Source: JBBSIG01 sp038232215
Lineage (GTDB): Bacteria; Actinomycetota; Thermoleophilia; Gaiellales; Gaiellaceae
Assembly: GCA_038232215.1 (NCBI GenBank)
Contig: JBBSIG010000106.1
Coordinates: forward strand, 1 to 8,361
Reading direction: 5' to 3'
DNA: 8,361 bases
How positions within the stretch are numbered: position 1 is the first letter of the stretch; every line of letters starts with the position of its first letter. The translations under genes were made by a program, and so were the position numbers. Positions 1 to 6,224 of this stretch are shown here, in pieces. The notes under the pieces are model-generated. The model was not told where the DNA came from. It made no database searches and was given only the letters and a program-made list of their open reading frames with translations.

Positions 1-125
1 ACCGACGCTCCGGCCGCGGCGAGCTCGAGCGCGATCGCCCGACCGATCCCGCGCGAGGCGCCGGTAACCAGAGCCGGCCTGCCCTCGAGCGAGCAGAACG
101 CGCCCGAGCGCTCGGAGCTAGGCAG
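1..125 (-). CDS. fabG: 3-oxoacyl-ACP reductase (FabG), N-terminal fragment, cut by window edge
   Basis: Only the first 41 codons are present; the gene continues past the left edge. The translation includes LEGRPALVTGASRGIGRAIA, the start of a short-chain dehydrogenase/reductase Rossmann fold with the TGxxxGIG cofactor-binding motif. In this neighbourhood that is FabG, the NADPH-dependent reductase that converts 3-oxoacyl-ACP to 3-hydroxyacyl-ACP in fatty acid elongation. The start is unusual. Between the upstream in-frame TGA and the conserved LEGR segment, the only NTG codon is a CTG at 125-123, which gives a 12-residue leader before LEGR. An AGGAG lies at 140-136, 10 bases before that CTG. 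This start places the gene 8 bases inside the end of fabD, consistent with translational coupling. Family identity is well supported. The exact start is uncertain, and a different SDR family member cannot be excluded from the fragment alone. Confidence 0.82.
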   Translation of the reverse strand, partial: MPSSERSGAFCSLEGRPALVTGASRGIGRAIALELAAAGAS

Positions 126-1038
126 CGGAGAGTGTCTCCTCGAGCTTGTCGAGGCCGGCGAGGTTGTTCACCGGGATCGCCTTCACCCCTCGATCGATGC
201 GCTTGACGAGACCCGAGAGGACGTTGCCCGGGCCCACTTCCACGAACGTCTTCACGCCCGCGCGCGCCAGCTCGCTCGCAGCCTGCGTGAAGCGCACGGG
301 GGCGGTGAGCTGATCGACGAGCAGCGTGCCGAGCCGGTGCGCGGGCTCGATCTTCGCGGTCACGGTGGACATGAAGGGGGCCACGGGCTCCGAGAAGCGG
401 ATCCGCTCGAGCGCCGGCCTGAGCCGATCGGCCGCGCGCGCCACGAGCGGACTGTGGAAAGCGCCGGAGACCTGCAGCTTGATCGTTCGCCGCGCCCCCT
501 CGCGCTCGGCCTCCGAGCAGCACTCGTCGACGGCCGGGTTCTCCCCGGAGACGACGATCTGGCCCGGGCAGTTGTAGTTCGCAGGCCAGACGCCGAGGAT
601 GCGCCGGCACAGCTTCTCGACGACCTCGTCCTCGAGCCCGAGGATCGCGGCCATCGAGCCCGGATGCTCGCGTGCCGCCTCGGCCATCGCGAGGCCGCGC
701 TCGCGCACGAGCGCGATCGCCTCCGCGCTCCCGAGCGCCGACGAGGCCGCGAGCGCGGCAAACTCGCCCACCGAATGGCCGACGACGTAGTCGGGCTCGA
801 TCCCGCGCGCGCGTAACGCGGCGAGCAGGGCGAGGCTCGTCGCGACGAGCGCCGGCTGCTGCACCTCCGTGCCGACGAGCTCCTCGAGCGGAGCCTCGAA
901 GCACAGGTGCTGGAGGTCGAGGCCGCAGGCCTCGCTGCCTCGCCGGAAGACGTCCATGGCGGCCGGCACCGTCTCGGCGACCTCTCGGCCCATGCCGGCC
1001 TCGAGCGAGCCCTGGCCTGGAAAGCAGAACGCGATCAC
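118..1038 (-). CDS. fabD: malonyl-CoA:ACP transacylase (FabD)
   Basis: Transfers malonate from malonyl-CoA to the phosphopantetheine arm of acyl carrier protein, supplying the extender unit for cytoplasmic type II fatty acid synthesis. The 306-residue length is normal for FabD. The N-terminus carries FPGQGS (residues 6-11), the nucleophile elbow is GHSVGE with Ser89, the conserved Arg is Arg114 in the VRERG segment, and the catalytic His is His195 in GAFHSP. A QLTAPVRF segment follows near residue 240, and the VEVGPGNVLSGL motif is near the C-terminus, so all expected active-site elements are present. The start is GTG at 1038-1036, preceded by a GAAAGGGG ribosome binding site (1050-1043) that overlaps the end of fabH. 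One base separates the fabH stop from this start. The 3' end overlaps the apparent start of fabG. Confidence 0.96.
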   Translation of the reverse strand: MIAFCFPGQGSLEAGMGREVAETVPAAMDVFRRGSEACGLDLQHLCFEAPLEELVGTEVQQPALVATSLALLAALRARGIEPDYVVGHSVGEFAALAASSALGSAEAIALVRERGLAMAEAAREHPGSMAAILGLEDEVVEKLCRRILGVWPANYNCPGQIVVSGENPAVDECCSEAEREGARRTIKLQVSGAFHSPLVARAADRLRPALERIRFSEPVAPFMSTVTAKIEPAHRLGTLLVDQLTAPVRFTQAASELARAGVKTFVEVGPGNVLSGLVKRIDRGVKAIPVNNLAGLDKLEETLSAA

Positions 1039-1039
1039 G

Positions 1040-2092
1040 CTACCCCTTTCTCGCTGTCTCGGTCATCTTCTCGCTTTCTCGACTCTTTCCCGTCGAGGTC
1101 CATTCCATCAGGCTAGAGCCCCAGGTGAGGCCGGCGCCCATTCCCGTCATCAGGACGAGCTCTCCCTCGCGCAGCCGTCCGTCCGCCGCCGCGTCGGCGA
1201 GCGCGAGCGGAATGGAGCCGGAGGAGGTGTTGCCGTAGCGATCCACGTTGACGACCACGCGCTCGGGCGCGATGCCGAGCTTGCGCGTCGCATGATCGAT
1301 GATCCGGACGTTCGCCTGGTGCGGCACGTAGACGTCCACGTCGTCGATCGTGAGCCCGCACTCGGCGAGCAGCTTCTGCGCGGACGAGACGAGGACCCGC
1401 GTGGCGAACTTGAAGACCTCGCGACCATTCATCTGGACGAAGTGCCGACCCGCCTCGACCGACTCGATGCTCACCGGCAAGCGGGAGCCGCCGGCCGGCA
1501 GCAGGAGGTGCACCCCGCCCGCGCCGTCGGCTCCGAGCTCGAAACCGAGGAAGCCCCCGCGCTCGACCGGCTCCAGCACGACCGCGCCGGCGCCGTCGCC
1601 GAAGAGGACCGCGCTGCTTCGATCGCTCCAGTCGACCACCTTCGAGAGGACGTCTCCCCCCACGACGAGAGCCCGTCTCGAGAGCCCTCCGGCCAGCATC
1701 CCGTAGGCCTGGGCGAGCGCGTACATGAAGCCCGTGCAGCCGGCGGAGAGGTCGTAGGCCGCCGCGTCCGGCATCCCGAGCTGGTCGGCGAGGAGCGCCC
1801 CGGTGGACGGAAACAGCATGTCGGGCGTGACCGTCGCGACGATCAGCAGGTCGATCGAGGCGGGGTCCGCCGCCGCCTGCTCGAGCGCGGAGAGCGCGGC
1901 CGGGCGGGCGAAATCCGTGAGCGCCTGCTCCGGGGAGGCGACCCGCCGCTCCTTGATCCCGGTTCGCTCCAGGATCCACTCGTCCGAGGTGTCGAGCGTC
2001 TGGGAGAGCTCGTCGTTCGTCACCACCCGCTCGGGGACGAAGCAGCCGAGCCCGGTGATCGACACGCGGGCGCCGTTCGCCATCCCGATCAT
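1040..2092 (-). CDS. fabH: beta-ketoacyl-ACP synthase III (FabH)
   Basis: Condenses an acyl-CoA primer with malonyl-ACP to start fatty acid synthesis; its primer preference sets straight- versus branched-chain products and cannot be read here. The thiolase-fold catalytic triad is complete: Cys119 in DLSAGCTGF, His258 in VPHQANVRI and Asn288 in YGNTSSGS. GDGAGAVVLE (about 165-174) and GMGAGLTWG near the C-terminus are also family-typical. The chosen ATG (2092-2090) forms an ATGA overlap with the fabZ stop. An alternative ATG at 2083-2081 gives MANGARVSITGLG and sits 11 bases after a GGAG, so the true start could be either. The product is 350 residues. Homologues usually end just after the GLTWGS..(M/I)xW segment, but this one runs on for 19 residues of Lys/Arg/Glu-rich sequence, part of which also holds the fabD ribosome binding site. 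Confidence 0.95.
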   Translation of the reverse strand: MIGMANGARVSITGLGCFVPERVVTNDELSQTLDTSDEWILERTGIKERRVASPEQALTDFARPAALSALEQAAADPASIDLLIVATVTPDMLFPSTGALLADQLGMPDAAAYDLSAGCTGFMYALAQAYGMLAGGLSRRALVVGGDVLSKVVDWSDRSSAVLFGDGAGAVVLEPVERGGFLGFELGADGAGGVHLLLPAGGSRLPVSIESVEAGRHFVQMNGREVFKFATRVLVSSAQKLLAECGLTIDDVDVYVPHQANVRIIDHATRKLGIAPERVVVNVDRYGNTSSGSIPLALADAAADGRLREGELVLMTGMGAGLTWGSSLMEWTSTGKSRESEKMTETARKG

Positions 2093-2523
2093 CGCTCCAC
2101 CGCAAAGGTCAGGGTGCCGCGCGCCGCGAGCTCCGAGCCCACGCGGGCCGTCGCCTTGCCGCGCCCGATGGGGCCGCGAGCGGCCTCCAGCTCGCAGCGG
2201 AGCTCGAGCTCGTCGCCCGGCTCCACGATCCGCTTGAAGCGCACGTTGTCGATCCCGGCGAAGAGCGCCAGGCGGCCGCGGTTTTCCTCCTGAGACAGAA
2301 CCGCGAGCGCCCCCGTCTGGGCGAGCGCCTCCACGATCAGCACGCCGGGCATGATCGGGCGGCCGGGGAAGTGACCCGAGAGGTACCACTCGTCCGCGCG
2401 CACCCGCTTCAACGCCACGGCGCGCGCGCCGGGCTCGAGCTCCAACACCTCGTCGACGAGCAGGAACGGCTCGCGGTGGGGAAGGATCGACTCGATCTCC
2501 GCCCGTCCGAAAGGCGCCTTCAC
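2089..2523 (-). CDS. fabZ: 3-hydroxyacyl-ACP dehydratase (FabZ)
   Basis: Dehydrates 3-hydroxyacyl-ACP to trans-2-enoyl-ACP in fatty acid elongation. The 144-residue hot-dog-fold protein has the N-terminal ILPHREPFLLVDEV segment and the catalytic region GHFPGRPIMPGVLIVEALAQ, with His51 and Glu65 as the expected catalytic pair. The frame stays open upstream to an ATG at 2700, which would add about 59 low-complexity residues overlapping the amidase gene. The GTG at 2523-2521 is preferred because it begins just before the conserved family sequence and gives the normal length, although its ribosome binding site is weak. It is the first gene of the fab cluster here and overlaps fabH by four bases (ATGA). 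Many actinobacteria such as mycobacteria use HadAB-type dehydratases instead, so a FabZ-led cluster argues against a mycobacterial-type lineage. Confidence 0.94.
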   Translation of the reverse strand: MKAPFGRAEIESILPHREPFLLVDEVLELEPGARAVALKRVRADEWYLSGHFPGRPIMPGVLIVEALAQTGALAVLSQEENRGRLALFAGIDNVRFKRIVEPGDELELRCELEAARGPIGRGKATARVGSELAARGTLTFAVER

Positions 2524-2629
2524 GCGACGGCTCGCTCGAGTGAACGGGTCCTGTGCAGAGGCGGTCGCACGGCTCGTTGAGTCTACGCGGCGCCGGCGCC
2601 CGGCTCGACCGGCGCGAGAGCCGCCTTCT
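2524..2629 (-). promoter_or_regulatory. amidase-fabZ intergenic spacer, possible promoter region of the fab operon
   Basis: This is the only sizeable gap upstream of the fab genes on the minus strand, so a promoter for fabZHDG would be expected here unless the operon reads through from the amidase. A TAGACT hexamer at 2586-2581 (minus strand) matches a -10 box at four of six positions, but I see no convincing -35 partner. No FapR-like palindrome is recognisable. The call rests on position more than on motif quality. Confidence 0.3.
2589..2623 (-). terminator. GC-rich inverted repeats after the amidase gene, weak terminator candidate
   Basis: Two inverted repeats sit just downstream of the amidase stop: a perfect 12-base palindrome GGCGCCGGCGCC (2589-2600), and a 6-base stem CGGCTC/GAGCCG (2601-2606 with 2618-2623) with an 11-base loop. 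They could form hairpins in the amidase transcript. No T-run follows, so this is not a classical intrinsic terminator. In DNA this GC-rich such repeats also arise by chance. Confidence 0.3.
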
Positions 2630-4783
2630 CTACGGAAAGACCAGGGGTGCGGAGCGGTTTCCGGCGGCGTCGCGAGCCACGACCCTGAGCGTACGGGCAT
2701 GCCGGACGACGTCGAGCCGGACGAGGCGTCCGCGCGGCGTCCGCGTAGCGCGCTTCCCGTTCACGACTGCCGAGAGCACCGCGGGCTCGCTCACGCCGAT
2801 CCGCAGTGGAGCGACCGTCACGAGTCGCAGGCGAGGAGCGACCGTATCGACGCGAAGCGGTCTCGACAGCGACACCCTTCCCACCTGGTCGGAGGCGGTG
2901 ACGAGGACGCGGTAGGTGCCGTCCGCGAGCGGCTGCCCCCACCGAATCCGGCGGACGCCGGCGGGCAGCGCGCCCGCGAACGCCGTCGCGACCGGCCGGC
3001 CGAGGCGGAGCAGTCCGACCGAGACGTCGGCCTCGTGCGCGAGCGAGACGGTGAAGATGACGGCGTCGCGACGCCCGTCCGCGTTCGGCGAGAAGAGCGC
3101 CGGCTCGATGCCGAACGTCCTCAGCGTGCGGCTCACGAGCACGGCGACGGACGCGGTGACCTCGGTGCCGTCGGGCGAGCGAGCGGCGAGGACGATCGTG
3201 TAGATGCCGTCGGCGACACCGTCCGCCGTGAAGGTGAACGAGCTCTGACCGAGCGGCTTCTCCTCGCTGAAGAGCGTCGAGAGGACGACGCCGCTCGCGT
3301 CGACGAGCGTGGCCGTCACGGTCGCGGGCAGCGTCAGCGTGTACGTGACGAGGGCGGAGTCGTTCAGCCCGTCCCCGTTCGGGGTGATCGTGCCGGGGGT
3401 CGCGAGAAGCCCGGTCAGCGAGAGAGCCGGCTGGGGTGGCGGCGGCTTCGGGGGTGTAGGCGGAGGCGGGGGGGGTGGAGGCGGGGGGGCCGGGGGCGGC
3501 TTGCCCGCGCCCGCCACGGTGCCGGAGACAGGGCGGGCGCCGCCGGCCGAGATCGTGTAGCGGTAGCGACCCCCGGGGGCTCCGGCGGAGCGCCAGGTCC
3601 AGTCGATCGACGTTCCCGTTCCCGAGCCCGCCGTGACGGGGGCCCCTGCTTCGGTGGTGATCGCGACCGTCCACGAAAGCGCCGAGGAGAGACGGGCGAC
3701 GAAGCGGACGGGGCCGCCCACCATGCCCCGAACGAGCGGAGCGTAGAGCTTCGGCAGGCCCGTCGACGCAGCGGCTCGCGCAAGGTCCGGAAGCTGCGCG
3801 TAGAGAGCGTCCCCGGGACACGTCGTGAAGCCTGTGTCCCGGTGTCCCGCGACCGCGCGCAGGAACACAAGCGCCCCCGCGGGGAAGCGCGGATTGCCGC
3901 GGGAGAGGAAGGCGAGGGGCAGGAGCGGATTCACGTGGGCCAGGTCGAGCCTCCAGGCGATCACCTTCGCGATCGCCGCTCGGGCCGCGGGCGAGATCCC
4001 GGTCGCGCCGTAGCTGCCGAGCACCGCCACCCCCACCGTCCCGGTGTTGAAACCCTCGGCGTGAGCGCCGACGACGTTGCGGGTGACGCCGCCGAAACGG
4101 CCCTCGAACACCTGGCCGTACTTGTCGACGAGGAAGTTGTAGCCGATGTCGTTCCAGCCGTTGCCCTGCACGTGGTAGAGCTCGATCGCCCGCACGATCG
4201 CAGCCGACTCGGCGGGCCCGTAGGCGTTCGAGCCAGCCGTGTGGTGGACGATCGCGGCGCGGACGGCGTCGGCGAAGAGCGGAGAGGCTCGCCTGATGCG
4301 CTCGTTCGCGCCCCAGCCGAGCCGCGAGACGATCGGGGGCGAGCCGGCAAGACTCAGCGTGCGCGAGGGAACGCGCTCCGCCGCGCTCGAGATCAGGTAC
4401 GCGCGCAACCGGCTGACCCGGCCCCGCACGCGGTACTCGATCCGGGTCGAGCGGCCGGTCCAGTACGGGTTCCCGAGACGCCAGCCGCCGCTCCGGGCTG
4501 CTTCGGGACTGGCGACGTCCGGGAGGTCCTCGCTCTCGGGAGCCGCCGGGCGCCAGCGGCTCCAGCGTCCGCGCGAGGACGCCGTTCGAAACGAGACGCT
4601 GCCCACTCCTCGCCAGTGGAGGCCCACGACGTCGAAGGACCCTCCGGCGCGGGCGCCTGCGAGCGAGCGCACACCGTGCAGCGGCACCTCCTCCACCCGC
4701 ATCGTGGGCGAGGCCGCGTGGGCGAGGCCAGCGGCGAGGAGCGAGGCCGCTGCGGCCAGAGCGGAGGCGAGGGCGATCTTCAT
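2630..4783 (-). CDS. secreted N-acetylmuramoyl-L-alanine amidase (PGRP/amidase_2 family) with FlgD-like C-terminal modules
   Basis: Predicted exported peptidoglycan hydrolase cleaving the bond between MurNAc and the stem peptide. The 717-residue product starts with a signal peptide (residues 1-24, ending AHA-AS). Residues about 27-140 form an N-terminal accessory region of the kind seen in actinobacterial PGRP amidases (FDVVGLHWRG, then RWSRWRP). The PGRP domain spans about 150-335 with the zinc ligands His180 (IVHHTAG), His314 (GHRDTG) and Cys322 (TTCPGD) and catalytic Tyr215 (IGYNF), so activity is expected. An Ig-like stretch (about 355-425) and a proline-rich linker (428-452) follow. Two modules then begin with ITPNGDGLND (466-475) and FSPNADGRRD, resembling FlgD-type Ig-like repeats, and a last beta-rich segment ends the protein. 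The start was chosen because ATG 4783-4781 directly precedes the signal peptide; the open frame further upstream is spurious. The ribosome binding site is weak. Confidence 0.92.
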   Translation of the reverse strand: MKIALASALAAAASLLAAGLAHAASPTMRVEEVPLHGVRSLAGARAGGSFDVVGLHWRGVGSVSFRTASSRGRWSRWRPAAPESEDLPDVASPEAARSGGWRLGNPYWTGRSTRIEYRVRGRVSRLRAYLISSAAERVPSRTLSLAGSPPIVSRLGWGANERIRRASPLFADAVRAAIVHHTAGSNAYGPAESAAIVRAIELYHVQGNGWNDIGYNFLVDKYGQVFEGRFGGVTRNVVGAHAEGFNTGTVGVAVLGSYGATGISPAARAAIAKVIAWRLDLAHVNPLLPLAFLSRGNPRFPAGALVFLRAVAGHRDTGFTTCPGDALYAQLPDLARAAASTGLPKLYAPLVRGMVGGPVRFVARLSSALSWTVAITTEAGAPVTAGSGTGTSIDWTWRSAGAPGGRYRYTISAGGARPVSGTVAGAGKPPPAPPPPPPPPPPTPPKPPPPQPALSLTGLLATPGTITPNGDGLNDSALVTYTLTLPATVTATLVDASGVVLSTLFSEEKPLGQSSFTFTADGVADGIYTIVLAARSPDGTEVTASVAVLVSRTLRTFGIEPALFSPNADGRRDAVIFTVSLAHEADVSVGLLRLGRPVATAFAGALPAGVRRIRWGQPLADGTYRVLVTASDQVGRVSLSRPLRVDTVAPRLRLVTVAPLRIGVSEPAVLSAVVNGKRATRTPRGRLVRLDVVRHARTLRVVARDAAGNRSAPLVFP
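3433..3496 (+). other. G-quadruplex-capable G-run cluster within the amidase linker
   Basis: On the plus strand, the template strand of the amidase gene, five runs of four or more G occur within 64 bases: 3433-3436, 3450-3454, 3468-3475, 3483-3489 and 3492-3496. The last three runs are close enough, with the eight-G run able to supply two stacks, to meet the usual G3 N1-7 intramolecular quadruplex pattern. The cluster encodes the proline-rich linker and probably exists because proline codons are CCN; any structural role is speculative. Confidence 0.6.
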
Positions 4784-4827
4784 CGGAGCGAACGGCCAAC
4801 ACGGTCGCAAAGCGGAGCTTCGGCCAC

Positions 4828-4843
4828 AAGGGCCGCGCCCCTT
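4828..4843. promoter_or_regulatory. inverted repeat AAGGG-N6-CCCTT in the divergent promoter region
   Basis: A perfect 5-base inverted repeat (4828-4832 and 4839-4843) with a 6-base spacer lies between the divergent amidase and nfeD genes. It sits immediately upstream of the candidate nfeD -10 element, covering part of the -35 to spacer region, where a repressor or activator could act. The arms are short, so chance is a realistic explanation. Confidence 0.25.
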
Positions 4844-4846
4844 CCC

Positions 4847-4855
4847 TGATAGAAT
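4847..4855 (+). promoter_or_regulatory. extended -10 promoter of the nfeD operon
   Basis: TGATAGAAT matches the extended -10 pattern TGnTATAAT with one mismatch and stands out as an AT-rich island in otherwise GC-rich DNA. No good -35 hexamer is seen at the usual distance, which extended -10 promoters tolerate. Transcription would begin around 4861-4863, leaving a 5' leader of only a few bases before the GTG at 4866. No Shine-Dalgarno sequence precedes that GTG, which fits a near-leaderless mRNA. Confidence 0.6.
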
Positions 4856-4865
4856 CCTTACAGCT

Positions 4866-6173
4866 GTGAAAAGGCTGTCCGTGCGGGGATTTCTCGTCTT
4901 GCTGGCGGCAGTCGTGTCCGCGCTGGCGGTCGGGGAGACGGGCTCCGCCGCAACTCCGCGCGTCCTCGCCGTCCACTTCGACGTCGAGGTCAACCCGGTG
5001 ACGCAGGACTGGCTGAGTAACCAGCTCCGCCGTGCGAGCGACGACGGCTACACGGCCGTCGCCATCCTGATCGACACCCCCGGCGGCCTCTCGGAGTCGA
5101 TGCGGAAGATCGTGCAGGCCGAGCTGTCCTCCCGCATCCCCGTGCTCGCCTACGTCTCGCCGCGCGGCGCGCGCGCCGCGTCTGCGGGCGTCTGGATCGG
5201 ACAGGCCGCCGACCTGCTCGCGATGGCTCCCGAGACGAACATCGGCTCGTCCACCCCGATCAGCGGCAGCGGCGGCAACCTCGGCTCCGACCTGCGGCGC
5301 AAGGTCGTGAACGACGCCGCGGCGTCGTTGCGAGGACTCGCGAAGAGCCACGGCCGAAACGCCGCGTGGGCCGACCGAGCAGTGCGCGAGGCCTCGAACC
5401 TGACCGCGGAGGAGGCGCTCGCCCAGAACGTCGTCGACGTGACGGCTCCCACTCTCGGAGCCCTGCTGGAGCAGATCGACGGTCGGACGACGAAGCCGCG
5501 CGGGCTCGTCCTCCGCACGGCCGGCGCACGGGTGGTGGACGTGCACCCGTCGTTCTTCACGCGCCTCCTGAACACCCTCATCGACCCGAACCTGATCTTC
5601 CTGCTCTTCCTCGCCGGCCTGGCCGGCATCGGCTTCGAGATCTTTCACCCCGGAGTCGTGCTGCCGGGCGCGCTCGGCGCCGTGGCGCTCCTGACGGCGC
5701 TCTTCGGCTTCTCGGTGCTGCCCATCGACTGGGCCGGGCTGGCCCTGATCCTGCTCGGGCTCGCGCTGCTCGTCGTCGACGCGCACGTCGTCAGCCACGG
5801 CACGCTGACGCTCTCCGGACTCGTCGCTCTCGTCGTCGGCGGGCTCCTCCTCTTCCACGACGCTCCCTCTCCGTACACGACCTCTGCGCCGCTCGTGGTC
5901 GGCGTCGCGCTCGCACTCGGGGGCTTCTGGGCGTTCGCCCTCACGAAGGCCGTGCAGGTACGGCGGAGGCCGGTGACGACGGGCGTGGGTCAGCTCGTCG
6001 GCGTGGCGGGGGTGGTCCGCCCCGGCGGCCTCGTCTTCGTCAACGGCGAGCTCTGGCGGGCGCGCTCGCTCGAGAGCGAGCCTCTCCGGCCGGGCGATCG
6101 GGTGCAGGTGGAAGGCGTCGAGGGGCTCGAGCTCGCCGTCCGGCCCGAGCCGACACACGTCGGCGTGCCGTAG
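4866..6173 (+). CDS. nfeD: NfeD-family membrane serine protease (long NfeD1b type, ClpP-class)
   Basis: Membrane-bound ClpP-class protease whose archaeal relative (PH1510) cleaves the C-terminal region of its partner stomatin. The 435-residue protein begins with a short basic N-terminus and hydrophobic signal (about 9-22). The protease domain (about 32-200) has the LIDTPGG motif (68-74), Ser106 in RAASAGVW and Lys146 in RRKVVNDAA. These two correspond by spacing and context to the Ser97/Lys138 dyad of PH1510. PETNIGSSTPI (122-132) is also family-typical. Several membrane segments follow (about 242-260, 264-285, 289-307, 312-330, 341-360), then a C-terminal OB-fold NfeD domain (about 370-430), so this is the full-length rather than the short form. 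GTG at 4866 is chosen because it starts the signal sequence directly after the extended -10 element. The gene leads the operon with the slipin 51 bases downstream. Confidence 0.94.
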   Translation: MKRLSVRGFLVLLAAVVSALAVGETGSAATPRVLAVHFDVEVNPVTQDWLSNQLRRASDDGYTAVAILIDTPGGLSESMRKIVQAELSSRIPVLAYVSPRGARAASAGVWIGQAADLLAMAPETNIGSSTPISGSGGNLGSDLRRKVVNDAAASLRGLAKSHGRNAAWADRAVREASNLTAEEALAQNVVDVTAPTLGALLEQIDGRTTKPRGLVLRTAGARVVDVHPSFFTRLLNTLIDPNLIFLLFLAGLAGIGFEIFHPGVVLPGALGAVALLTALFGFSVLPIDWAGLALILLGLALLVVDAHVVSHGTLTLSGLVALVVGGLLLFHDAPSPYTTSAPLVVGVALALGGFWAFALTKAVQVRRRPVTTGVGQLVGVAGVVRPGGLVFVNGELWRARSLESEPLRPGDRVQVEGVEGLELAVRPEPTHVGVP

Positions 6174-6224
6174 GATCGGCGTAGCCTCCGGAAGCCACCG
6201 GAAACCTCGGAAAAAGGACGCCCC
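6174..6224 (+). promoter_or_regulatory. nfeD-slipin spacer with phased CGGAA repeats and slipin ribosome binding site
   Basis: The 51-base spacer contains CGGAA at 6189-6193, 6199-6203 and 6208-6212, spaced 10 and 9 bases apart. It also holds a strong ribosome binding site AAGGA (6214-6218) six bases before the slipin ATG. This is the clearest Shine-Dalgarno in the plus-strand operon and fixes the slipin start. Whether the short repeats mean anything is unknown. Confidence 0.6.

Noticed and set aside
869..2293. A 474-codon plus-strand frame opposite fabD, fabH and fabZ.
   Set aside because: It is antisense to three conserved enzymes and has no family signature.
2524..2700. N-terminal extension of FabZ to an ATG at 2700.
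   Set aside because: It would overlap the amidase gene and add a non-conserved Arg/Ser-rich stretch to an otherwise normal-length FabZ.
2540..4849. A 769-codon plus-strand frame opposite the amidase gene.
   Set aside because: Composition is Arg/Gly/Asp-rich without motifs, while the opposite strand encodes a complete amidase with a signal peptide and intact catalytic residues.
4784..4870. A minus-strand promoter for the amidase.
   Set aside because: One must exist nearby, but the candidate hexamers (TTGTGG and nearby AT-rich bases) do not pair at acceptable spacing, so no specific site is called.
4784..4993. N-terminal extension of the amidase frame by about 70 residues into the nfeD gene.
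   Set aside because: The extension is low-complexity and would bury the clear signal peptide; the ATG at 4783-4781 directly precedes that peptide.
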